DNA of 64,000 nt from Nephrocerus scutellatus (taxonomy: Eukaryota; Arthropoda; Insecta; Diptera; Pipunculidae). Location: contig OX352762.1 in NCBI GenBank assembly GCA_947095585.1, positions 31,596,669-31,660,668 on the forward strand. Direction: 5' to 3'. The notes beneath the pieces were generated by a model, which was not told the DNA's origin, did not search any database, and saw only the letters and a program-made list of their open reading frames with translations. Below, piece by piece: positions 1 to 11,900 of the stretch (within the stretch, counting starts at the first letter, position 1; each line of letters starts with the position of its first letter). A program made the translations under genes and the position numbers.

Positions 1-40
1 AATGTCTTCACTTGCTATATTGCTTTCAACCAAAGAATAA

Positions 41-936
41 AAAAAACAACCCATAAAAATTAAAATTTTTCATCTAAATTCTCTAATCGCAGAAATTGAT
101 ATGGGAGCCCCTCGATGGGCCATTTTTTTTTATTGTAGGAGAAAATCATCGAAACAAACATTTGACATCAGATGTTAAAATTGAAAAAGCTCAGATCATT
201 TTATTCTGAGCACTTAGAGCACGCTCATACTCTGAGCAAATAAGAAACACGAACATTTATCTTGAGAACTCTTTGACTGCTCTGAACTAATTTATGAAAA
301 CGCCAAATGACAGAATATTGTGAAAACTTGTTGTTCTATCTGTAAGTTGATATCGACAACAAAAAAAAACGACATCAATAAAAATACAATTCAGTAAATA
401 AAAATGTAAGTTGAAGTAAGCATAAAACATGTATGTCTCGTTTCATTTGCTGGGTTCATTTGTGCGTGCGCTAAGATTTCTCTCTCTCTCTCCACCACCA
501 CCAAAACCATGCAGCGCAGCCGACTGCGCAGCACACACCGCACACAGTCCATAAAGGGAGACGAATATCTGATGCCAGTACAGATATTTAAAAAATGTAT
601 AAGGGCCTTGCGGCCGAACCCGGGACCCGATCACTACCAAATTTTCGAAAAAGTATTGTTTATTGGGTATACACATGTGTGTAAAATTTGAAGAAAATCG
701 GGTAAATTTTTTAAAATTTTTGTTTGGGAGCCCCCCGACCCCGCAGCCCGAGGGGCCTCAAAATTTAATAGAAAGTGTTGTCTCCGGAAATACACATGTG
801 TGCAAAATTTCAATAAAATCGGGCCATGGGAAGTGGGTTAAAAATTGATCGCAAGAATCCACGACAGACGACCGACCGACCGACGACCGACGACCGACCC
901 ACGGGCAAGTGAAGTTAATATAGAGAATTTAAAAAT
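41..936 (-). repeat. Full-length copy of an interspersed repeat (HINE/MITE-like)
   Basis: This stretch is close to the reverse complement of 56186-57105 over most of its length. One end carries TAGAGAATTTAA (about 920-933) and the other AAATTCTCTAAT preceded by a run matching AACCCATAAAAATTAAAA, so the copy has short subterminal inverted repeats. Inside are short modules that recur in all copies, for example the ACACATGTGTGTAAAATTT type blocks, and a GACC/GACCGACC microsatellite near 865-900. No protein is encoded. The internal microsatellite and inverted ends recall Helentron-associated (DINE-1-like) elements of flies, but that class assignment is my inference. Confidence 0.7.
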
Positions 937-1625
937 ACAACGTCAAACACATTGGATAGACCAGAAAATGGTTTAGCGTTAACCAAAAAAAATTTGTGGT
1001 TAAGAAATATTTAACCAAATTTTTAGTTATAATTCCCACCACCAGAGTCGACTTTTAGAAATTATATATGGATAAGTTGGCAAACACATGAAACAAAAAA
1101 TTGACCAATTGATTTGGTTAGTTTTTGCTGTTGCTTTGATCAGCCGTTAACCACAAAAAATACCTAACTCATTTTTGTTAAAAGCAATATAGCAACTATT
1201 ATATAAACAGGTAAGTTACTATGTTTCCATGAAACTGAATTTAGTTGGGTTTGGTTGGGTAGGTTGAACCCCACCATGGAAACGAAATTAGTGTTAAAAC
1301 TTTCAATTGGCTACGCTAGCCTTGGAAACTACTAAACCGATTTAGATCTGGTTTTCACCATTGCACATGGTTTTTTGCCCGAAAAGTTATTGGCTAAATT
1401 TCTTTGAACAGTCGTGTTGGTCAGTGTGTGGGTGGGGGTAGTTGGGTTTTTGGTTAGTTGGGTGGGGTAAGTGGTTGAGTGATCAGCTGGATTGGGAGAG
1501 ACGGGTCAGTGTGGTTGCGGCAGTGGTCGTATGTGCAGCCGTGCAACTACTTTTTTTTAGCTAATATTGAAAACTACTCTACCGATTTTTATCAATTATA
1601 TATATATATATATATATTAATGTAA
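937..1625. other. Non-coding, GT-rich and (TA)n sequence
   Basis: No gene is seen. The stretch contains an imperfect GTTGGGT/GGTTGG-rich tract (about 1240-1480) and a (TA)n run near 1599-1617. The phrases TTGGAAACTACTAAACCGAT and a diverged copy near 1568 suggest it is old repeat DNA. Confidence 0.5.
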
Positions 1626-2063
1626 TAATTTTATATAGTAAACTACATTCGGAGCTGACACGCACCATTTTTTTTATTCATATGCAGGAGGAAAAGATTA
1701 AAAAAGGTGCTTTTTAATTAACCCAAAATCCTTTTAAGCTATCGATATGGCAAGCGGAGTAGCTCCGCTTTATTATCTTATATTTTATGTACTAATTAGG
1801 AAAACGCACAACAAACTATTTTAATAGTTATTGTGATACTTGCTTAATTTTATATAGTAAACTACATTCGGAGCTGACACGCACCATTTTTTTTATTCAT
1901 ATGCAGGAGGAAAAGATTAAAAAAGGTGCTTTTTAATTAACCCAAAATCCTTTTAAGCTATCGATATGGCAAGCGGAGTAGCTCCGCTTTATTATCTTAT
2001 ATTTTATGTACTAATTAGGAAAACGCACAACAAACTATTTTAATAGTTATTGTGATACTTGCT
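1626..2063. repeat. 219-bp direct tandem duplication with hairpin
   Basis: Two head-to-tail copies, 1626-1844 and 1845-2063, look identical base for base when read by eye. Each contains a perfect 8-bp stem with a 3-base loop: AAGCGGAG TAG CTCCGCTT at 1752-1770 and 1971-1989. No ORF runs through the copies. Identity of the two units implies a recent duplication or an assembly artefact. Confidence 0.85.
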
Positions 2064-2988
2064 TAAAACACAAAAATAGTTTGTTTTAAGCCCTATTGAC
2101 ATCCCTGGAAATTAATTTTAGTGGTTCAATTTCAAACTTCGCATTAGATTCGAACAAACGAAAGAAGAAAGCTAAAAAAGAGTGAGTTGAGAAATCGTTG
2201 GGATCTGATTCTGCACGCAAATAATTTGTTTAAAGTTCTGTATAAGAAACTTAATAACTTTATTTATTGTATAAGCTAAACAAAGTTAAAAAACGGACGA
2301 AATATTTGCGATTTCCATTAAAACAGCCGGAAAGGATTAAAAGTCCATTATGTATTTTTAGAGAGTTTTACTTGCTTAAATTGCAGAACAAATGTAATGA
2401 CATAAAGAAAGGGACAAATAATAAATATTTTATATACATATAACAAACACTGCAAGAGTAAAACAGACAATAGGGTGCTATGCAATTCTGAGGCTGCTGT
2501 CAAAAAATAAAAAAAAAACATTTTTCTGCTTAAACCTAGTCGCCGATCGTTTTCTTCGGTTCGTGTGATTGTGTGTCTGTTTAGATTTTCTTTTTTCTGG
2601 CTGTAGTTGCAGTAAAGTTTTTAATTTTCGTAACCATAGATTAAACAATCAACAAACCCAACATAAAACAAATAAATATACTATACTTGGAGTATTTAGT
2701 TAAAAAGCGTACCTACATTATGATCCAACAAAACTTGTGTAAGCGTAACTATAGATAGTGGAAGGCTTTGTAAGAATAAAACTTAATAGGAATTGCACTA
2801 AAAAACAAACGAAGAAAAGAACTTTCGTTTATGAAATATTGTTTCTGCTCTTCCTTTCTATTCCTCGGGATACGTTGTCCGTCCGTAGACGCCGCCGCAT
2901 GTAAACAATGACAAAGGAAATTTTATTTTTCAAATAGCATTTTCAATAAACTACAAATAAATCATAGAACATTAAGATCTGTTTCCAG
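2064..2988 (+). other. Upstream region of Asx, no coding sequence seen
   Basis: AT-rich sequence lying 5' of the Asx coding start. It probably contains the promoter and one or more 5' UTR exons, but I could not identify a core promoter. A splice-donor-like GAGTGAGTTG occurs near 2179-2188. Confidence 0.35.
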
Positions 2989-3101
2989 AGAAGCTCCCTA
3001 CTTTAGGTCCCTGTTATGAGTTTGAGGTGTTATTGTAAAAAGGTAATTACAATGTTTTTTTTATGTAATCATCAAACTTAATTGGTTTGTAGTCTCCTTA
3101 G
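2989..3101 (+). other. Candidate Asx 5' UTR exon and short intron
   Basis: A polypyrimidine/AG acceptor (GTTTCCAG) ends at 2988 and a good donor (AAAAAG|GTAATT) follows at 3042/3043. The next acceptor CTCCTTAG ends at 3101, 15 nt before the Asx start codon. This would give a 54-nt UTR exon and a 59-nt intron, a typical fly intron size. The prediction rests on splice-site sequence alone. Confidence 0.4.
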
Positions 3102-3116
3102 GAAACTCTTACAACA

Positions 3117-5997
3117 ATGGAGTGTGATGTTACACCCGAACAACGATCAACGGTATCTGTTTCAAGAAATGTTCATAATAATTATCAACACCATCACCGC
3201 AACGAATTATTTACCACTAAACCTACTTCTACTAGCAACAATACTTCGACGACGACGACAATGAAATCGACAGCAATAACATCAGAAACATCATTCCATC
3301 AAATTCAACTCACATCGCATTCATCATCTAAGAATCAATCCAATTTTATCGGCCAGCCAACATCCTTATTCATATCATCACAACAGAGCAAACAAAGAGG
3401 TAGTAGCACAACTCAGATGCAACCTATGGATAATAATGATGAGAAGGAGGAAACAGATCCTCTTGCTCTAGACTGTGCGACTTCAATGGATCAACTTGAA
3501 CAAACTACCAAACTGGTTAAACATACACACAGCCTGAGACGACATGTTCCACGAATAATAGTAAAGCCAATTGTACCCGATAAAAAAACGTCAGCTTCGT
3601 CATCATCAACATCGCTTTCATGTCGCAGTAGTAGTAGTCGACTGCAGCAGCAGCAGCAAGCAAGAAACGCAGTATTGGCTGCAGCTGCTGCTTCGACGAC
3701 TAATACAGTCCTTTTGAATGCAACAACACCTATTACAACGACAACTGCCACAACTCAAGCCTCGACGATGCGAGAGGTTCTAGCTTCAATACCAGGATTT
3801 AGTCTCAAGCCACGTCGTCGGTCAAATAAGAAAATGTCAACTGCTGCCCAAATCGAACAGACAAAAGACGGTAAAATTGATTTGGAAACTCCAGACTCAA
3901 TTTTGGCTTCGACTAATTTACGTGCTCTGCTCAACAAACAGACATTTTCAATGCTCCCGCCGCTTTATCAATACAATTTAATTCAATTGTTGCCTAGTGT
4001 CGATCGAAGTGCAATCGAAGTCGAGCATAAAAATGCTCCTTTGACGACAGCAGCGGCGTCTTTGGAGTCAATACGCTTAGGTTCATCCAGTTTAAATAAT
4101 GAATTTTTTGCAAGAGCTTGTCTCGAATGGCGTGAAAGACTATCAGAGGGGGAATTTACACCTGAGAATCAAGTTCGGCTGAAGACTGAAGCTGAAAAAG
4201 AGAAGAATAAGCTTGATCCTTGGAAATTGAAGCATTTCGAACCAATTTGGGGAGAAAAGGGTAATTTGGGTACAAGTACAAGCTGTGCAACACAATCAAA
4301 CAAACCTAATAATAGTGCTGGCGGTAGTTATATTAGTAGTAGTTGTAGCAATAGCAGTTTTAGTAGCACGAGTAGTGTCAGTATTTCGGATGAACAAAAA
4401 CTAGAGGCCCAAACCCAAGTTAAAGGAAATACACCTTTGTCAACGACGACAATACAAATTAAGTCAGAAAATACGAGTGCAAATGATACTGTTTCAGTAT
4501 CTTCACCAATGCCATCTCCTCCTCAAACCACATTATCACAAAATTCCGAAATAAATCAGGCTCACTTAATAAGTGACAGTCGCATTGATAGGAAAATGCA
4601 CTTGGACACGAAAAATAATGTAACAAATATATTTTCACCATTGCCAGTAAAATGCGCAACCTCATTTGAAATGGATAAAGTAGGGGCTTTAGATTCCAGC
4701 ATAAATAGCAACAAAACCCACCATATTGAATCCAGTGATGATTATCATCAGACTGATAAAGTAAAAATTAAAAAAGAAGATTGTGATGAATACAAAGTTA
4801 CAGATAAGCCTTTAATAATAAAAGACGATGTGCTAATACCTAATTTGAATTTGCCGATAGTTCGTGATGAGCAACAGGTAGAAACTTTACCCTCAGAACG
4901 AGCCATCCATCTCATGCGGACTCATTTAGCGTCCCCAATTCAACAGCAAATGTGTTTCTCCAAACGTGGAGTTAAAAGACCATCTTCTAGCCCGACAGAA
5001 AACACCACGACCTCCTCAACATCAGTCACAGACAAAAAACAGGTTAAAATAGAAAGCGATTTCAATTTGGAAATTACGAATATTTCTCATATACCACAGT
5101 CGATTGACCTTACCGATAGTGTGAATACGGTATTATTGCAACAAAATTATCCAGTGAGTCCTGTAATACCTGTAATTGCTTCTGAACCCATTGTATTGGA
5201 AATATGCGATGATGATGACGAAGAGGCCACAGTTCCCGCAGTTGATACTTGTATCGATCATGGCGATGACGATGAGAACGATAATCAACAAATATTATTT
5301 GGCTCTCCCCGAGAAACAGATGATTTCTCATTTTCGAAAGTCGCAAGCAATACCAAAGATGTTGCTGCTGAATCAATGTCCTCTTTGTCCACTAATATCA
5401 GAGGCCCCACAATGGCATCTACTGAGGAAGAATATAATCCTATAGATAATGAATCGCATGAAGAAGGCCAAATGCCAATCAGTGCCTCATTTAACTTTTC
5501 CGAGAATATTTTTAATTCGCTCGAACAACAACAGCAGATTTTACATCAACAGCATGATCTTGTTAGCAATATTTTCCCTCACCATCAGCATCGAAATCAA
5601 GAATTGGCTGAGCAGTTTGTTGTTTCGGATTTGGGCAACAGCAATGGCGTTGATGCAATGTTGGCATGTTCCGATGACACAACGAACAGCAACAATTCAA
5701 CATTAGCATTAATTGCAGATTGCAGTGAAGTTGGTGCTACTGGGGGAAGATCTAACGACTGTGTTCTTAGCGAGGCTTTCCCTATAACTTCTGCAAATAA
5801 CCAAAATAATAACAACAGTACCTGTGATAATAGTAGCATTGCAACTACTGAAGCAATTGTTGGAATTGGAGTTGCAGCAGTTGAAGGCAATGGTGCTGGA
5901 AGACTAGCTGCTGAAGACGATCCAATCGAACAAAAGTTTGCCGACGCCGAAAACTATGTATTGGAATCAGGGGAAGTGTGTACTGATAGCGGAGGAG
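3117..5997 (+). CDS. Asx: Asx coding exon 1 (start codon, DEUBAD)
   Basis: Encodes residues 1-960 plus the first base of codon 961. The N-terminal 220 residues are low-complexity (Thr/Ser/Gln/Ala) with a basic segment near residue 140 ([19 protein letters not shown]). A conserved-looking stretch ([16 protein letters not shown]) precedes the DEUBAD domain (about 254-382), which in this family contacts and activates the Calypso/BAP1 deubiquitinase. The rest is rich in Ser, Asn and acidic residues. The donor is GGAG|GTATGT at 5997/5998; translation reading on past it only adds a hydrophobic tail to a stop at 6087-6089, so I end the exon at 5997 (phase 1). Confidence 0.92.
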
Positions 5998-8900
5998 GTA
6001 TGTATTTTTTTTGTTCATTTTGTGTAAGATTAGTTTACTTAATAGTTATTCAAAGCAAAAGTACAGTACCAAATAAAGATTATCGTTAGCCATTTACTGG
6101 TTACGCACAAAAGATCCCAATTTTATTAAATTCAAGACACACATTTTATACAAATATAAAATTATTTAACTTCTTTTGTCGATAAACTGTTGAAAGATGT
6201 CAGATAATCCAGCTATAAATTAACTGAAATAATTTATTACTTTATATAAAAAGAATTTAATTTATATTACATACGTTTAGAAACAAACTTCGTGGTAAAT
6301 GTTTTTAAAGCTCTACTATCTGTGAAGGAGAACCATTTGAAGATGTAACGTCGTTTTGTATTGAATGTGGCACATACGAGATTAGTCGCAGAAGTACCTG
6401 ACCTTACAAAGAAAACACAAAAAATTTGGGAAAAAATAATTTTATTTCTCTACATAGTCTTCTTTTAGTTCGATACACTTTTGCCAGCGATGTTCAATAG
6501 CTTCTATACTCTGTTTATAGTGAGAATCGTCGAGCTCTTTAAAATAGCCATCAACCGCAGATTCTACCTCTTCATTGTTGGCAAATCGTTTACCATCGAG
6601 CCATTTGTTCAAGTTCGGAACAGAAGAAGAAAAAGGGCCTTTTAAATTAAAGTATTGTGTCAATTTATAGAAGCAATTTTTTCATGCTTAATAATCCATT
6701 GAGAGTATTCATCATTGATGGCTGCCGTATAAATACTTAACAACGTAGCGTCGTCAAAAGTCAAATTTAAGCTTTGAAAGGTTGGTACTTTCTACCAGTC
6801 ATTCTTTTTAAACAACAACCGATATCTATACGTCAGGTCGGGTATTTCTGGGACCACCCTCGTATGTATTTGAAACTAAAATCTTTTAAATTTTTCTGTT
6901 TAACGTAATCAATACAACAGACCACTGCAATTTAATAATACATATGTATTTCATAATTTAAATTGTCCTTTAAATGTTCTTTAAAAATGCAATTGTATTT
7001 TCTTAATATACCTAGTAGTATTCCATAATCCTAAAACGAAAGATGTGTATATGTGTTTGATATGTTAGGTAGACTCGACTTGTAATTGTGTATTTTGATA
7101 ACATAATCGTTTATTTCTCTTCTTTAAATGTTAAATACATAATAGAATAATTTTTTTTTCTATGTTTGCTTTTGCAAGATTGCGACAACCTCTATGAAAG
7201 TAAATCAATGACAGGAACGCGTGTCTCGTCATCGGTGGCAACTTCTTCTTCATCGTCTTCATCTGCATCATCAACGTCCTCGCCGCTGCACTCAATGCTG
7301 GTGACATCACAACTTCACCAGCATCTTCATCACAGGCCACATTTAACGCATCAGCAGCAGCAACAAGAACACCTACACCAACCGAAACTTTCTCAGCATA
7401 CACAACAGCAGCAGCAAAAAGTTTTACTTATTGAAGAAGGCTCAAGCCACAATCAGGAAGTATACCATCATGTTCAGCACGATTGGAATTTTGGACTCAA
7501 GTTGAATCACCATCCCCAGACACCACAACACCGGATTAAACAACAGGAGCCAACTTCACAACATCAGCAAGTGTTACTAACACAATCGGGCTTGGCAAGA
7601 ATTTCAGAAGTTTTTGAACAGTCGAACGTCGAAGATATCAGCGAAGAAGTTGCTACTGAAGAAATAGACGAAGAGGTCGACGACAACGATGATAAATTCG
7701 AGGAACAGAAAGATGTTAACGGCGATGAGGAGGACGATAATGATGCAGTCAAAGATATTGTTGAAGAGTTGCAGCACCACCATCAATTGGAACAGCTACA
7801 GCAGCAGCAGCAGCAACAACAACAACAACAACAACAACAATTACAACTACACCATCAAAACCACTTCTTCCCGGATCACCAGGAGTACTCCAATGAAATC
7901 TCAGAGGTAATGAATTTTAATTTATAATCTTAAAAGCAATAATCCATCGCTTACGTTGTAGAACTCTTCTGATGTTCCAATGTCAGTGACGGAAATGGAA
8001 GTTACCAGTACTGTTATTAATAATAGTTCAAATGATAGTAACTGCGAGTTAAGTTTATGTAGTGATTCTGTCAATAATATCGTGGTAAAAAATATGGCAC
8101 AGCAACAAGTGACGCCGCAACCTCACCAGAATAACTTACATCAACAGCAAGTCCTTGTGGATAGCAATGGTCAAATAATTGGGAATTTTGTCGTTCAGCA
8201 TCAGAATCATCAAACACAGCACAGTATCCGACAACATCTGCCACTGTCCCAACACCAACAGCAGCAGCAGAATCCACCACCGCTACAAGTATCATTCCAA
8301 GCGAATTCAAATCAATCATTGCAGCATCAGTTACAACAAATTCATCCTAAACAACAGCATCAAATCGTCTGTAAACAAATTAAGGTGGCAGCCAGTGGTA
8401 ATGGTAACGGTAAATCAATAGTTGGTCAACAATTTCTACCGAATACAACACAGCATCAGCAACAACAACAGCAGTCACTTCCACAACATTTGGAAAATCA
8501 ACAACTACAATTCCCGCTGCAATTCCTTCCACAGCAGTCATCGTCCTCACAACAGCAAAACGATAACCAACTGGCTTTGTCTCAATCACACCAACAATTC
8601 CAATCACACCTCCAATTTCAATCACAATTACAACAACATAAATATATTTCCAAACAGCTCAGCATCGTTAGTGTTCCACGCACCACGACAACACTTGGCC
8701 CAACGACGGCCCCACCAAGTTATTTGACTGCTGGAACAAAATCAACAATGGCAACCGTGGTCAGCGCAAACACTGCCCCTACCACAACTGCAATTAAGTC
8801 ACTTTCTACGGGAATTTCGTCAACAATTTCGCAGCAAAGACCGAAAATCCCTACAGGCAAAGGACGCAAGCCAACAAACAATAAATTGCCACCAGGCGCT

Positions 8901-11900
8901 GTAAATCTCGAACGAAGCTATCAAATTTGTCAAGCGGTTATTCAAAACAGTCCGAACAGGCATAATCTCACTGCGCAATTTAGACCGCCTTCGGCGATAT
9001 TAGGAACTGGATGTGGAGTTGCGGTCGGTTCTGCATCACCATCTACATCTACGTCTTCATCATCGTCCTCGTCGTCATCCTCATCGAATTCTTCTTCTTC
9101 ATCGTCGTCTTCGTCATCTTCTTCATCAACGATGTCTTTGGGATCTGCTATGAAAAATGAAGATCCTCATCAAATTTTAACACCCTCCACTGCTGCTTCG
9201 GCTGCTTCTCAAGCGCCATTATCAGTGACGGCACCAGTCATAGGTGCTGGACACGCAGTATACAAAGTGAGTTTGCTTTTAAAATGTTTTTTTTTTTGCT
9301 ATTTTTATCGTCTTTTTTTTTATCTATTTTCAGGTTATTGGACCACGATTGGGTTTTCCTCGCAGAAAATACGTTCAAAGGCAACCTTCGCCGACATTGA
9401 TTCGTCATGTTTATCCTCCAGGAGGCTTAACTGGAACTTCTGGTACCAAACAAGTGACAATTTTGCAACAACAACAGCCACTATCCATCCACCCACAACA
9501 CCAACAACATACACCACAACAACATGAATTTCGCCATAACGGTAGCGGCCAATATGTATTAGTTCATCGCGCAAATGTAGGAGCTGCAGATAATCAGGCA
9601 CCAAGAGCGTCGAGTGCTCCGCCGGCACAAAATCAGGTATTGTTTTAAATGATTTTTTATAGTCTTACTTCTATAAATTAGTTGGTTTATTCTATGTGTT
9701 TTAAAAATTAGGTTTTTATCAAATTAGATAAAATTTATAGCAAGGGTAAAAATACATATATGCTCGTGCATATTCAAATTTGTCTTAAATTTTAAATGTT
9801 TAGTTAATTTAAATTGCATACATGTTAAGTAAATGATAATTAGACAGCAAACGGCTAGAAAGGAAAAATTAATTATGCAAATAGATAATTTTGTCAAAAC
9901 AAATTTCCTAAGTGCACCCGTACTTTTTGTGTGCTTGCGAGCGAGCGATTTTAATTCCATTTAAACCTTTATGAATTTTACAACAAAAAAAGGAAACACC
10001 TAATAACTTTTAAAGTTGCCTCAAGGCGATTTCTATTTTAGTCATTTAATTTTTTTGAGATATGAAAATTCGCTTATTAATAAGGTACGGCATTTAAGTG
10101 CATGCTTTTGGAAATTATTTAACTGGATATAGTTTTGTCCGTTTAAAATTTTTAGGAACTGAGCATGGTCTAATTCGTCATCCCCAAGAAATTGTCTTCT
10201 GTATGTTTACATACTCCACGTTGAGTTTTGGCTGATCATATCTATGCAAAACAATAGATTCTTTCAAATAGGTAGGGATTTCAGTATAGAATAAGGTACA
10301 GTATTCTCCATGAAACTACGATTGAAGGCTTGGTTGGTGAATTCAGTTCTCTCTTAGTTTAGCAAGAAATTTATTGTGAGTTTTGTTCGATTTAGACTTC
10401 GTCATGTCATTGACATTCGACATTGTCAGAGAAGGCAAATATAGATGTTTATCATTCGGAAGGCTTGTCTTAGCGTGCTATCGCTTGCAAGATTAATCAG
10501 AGTATTCATGCTGTTGGTAAGTATTTAAGTGTAAATGTACGGGAAAAATTACAAAGGAAATGTTTCCACGGTTATAAGCAACGGAAAAACGGAAAATTAT
10601 CAGCCTCCAATTACGATGTTTCGACAGCTAAAATAGTAAAACAAAATAGTCAGCAGTCGCTACTAAAAAAGCAGCCGTTTTGGAGTACGTTAACTGCACT
10701 TCCGAAGAAGACCTTGTTTAGTTTCGAATAACCAGAAACAGAAAAATATTCTTAAGGACTTGACCCTAATAAAGCATCTGGACCCGACGGTATTATTCCA
10801 AAGCTGATAAATCTGCACCTACTAACTACCGCCCTATTGCGTTGTTGTCGGTTCTGTCAAAAGCAATGGAATCTATCGTTTATTTCAAACTAATAAGCTA
10901 TATGGATACGAATGCTCTTTAATCCGATGTAGTATCGATGATGGGAGCGAAGCATTGAAAATCTAGGTTAATCAAGCGTCGTATCCCTGGATATTTCAAA
11001 GGCTTTTGATCGAGTACGATTGTCTTATAAATAAGATTCGTTCGCCTCTCACCTCTCTCAATTCATGTATTAAGGATTATTTGTGGAACCGTAATATAAA
11101 AGTTTTATTGAATGGTATTTCTTCATCTTCGCATGGGATCAACGCTGGCGTGCCACAAAGGCCATCCAATTGTCTTCTACAACCTGTAATATCCATTCAT
11201 TTGCTGAGGATACAACGCTATCGGCTTCTATTGAGTTTGTCAGTCAAAAAGAATGTAATTCTCGCATGATTGGTTTGCGAGTTTTAATAAATACGGCTAT
11301 TCTGTCGAACATTCAAGTCATTCTTGATTGGGACAGATCTAATAGGGTGGAATTTAACCAAAATAAATTCCAGGCTTTTCTTTTTTTTAAAGGCAGTTCA
11401 GTTTTACGTGCCCCAGTAATTAATAGTGCCCCTATTGCGAGATCTGATTCACTTAAAATATTAGGTTTGAAAGTTTTAAGTAACCTTTTTTGGAAGGAAT
11501 GTATTTTTTTTTTTATAATGTACACACGCTAAAGCTTATAATGCCAAGCACAGCGTGGGCGTTAGTTTAGATGGAGAATGGGCGGGATGCATCTGGACAT
11601 TTCTTTTGAAAACCGCTTGTGGAAAAAGCGATAAAACAGTGACAGTCAGGAAACATTCCTATGATGTTCAAGCGATTCGATTGTTTTCGCGATATGTACG
11701 TCAGCAATAAGTTTTAACGCGCGGTTCTGAACTTTGTCTAGTAGATGCAATGCAGTCTTGGGGGCACCTGCCCAGACAATACAGTTTTATTCAAGTTTAG
11801 GGCGAATATACGCCTTGTAAATAGTAGCCAGATCTGAAGGAGTGGAGTACATCTTGCACCGTTTTAGGAAACCTAAACATCTCACAGCATTTTTGGCGAT

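Noticed and set aside
3491..3751. Antisense and alternative-frame ORFs across Asx exons
   Set aside because: They are shadows of triplet-repeat coding sequence and match no domain.
5998..6089. Open frame continuing past the end of Asx exon 1
   Set aside because: A strong donor GTATGT at 5998, hydrophobic low-quality sequence after it, and an in-phase exon at 7179 show that it is intron read-through.
9267..9527. Extension of the exon 3 frame beyond 9266
   Set aside because: Crosses a clear donor/T-rich tract/CAG acceptor; the true frame continues from 9334 in another phase.
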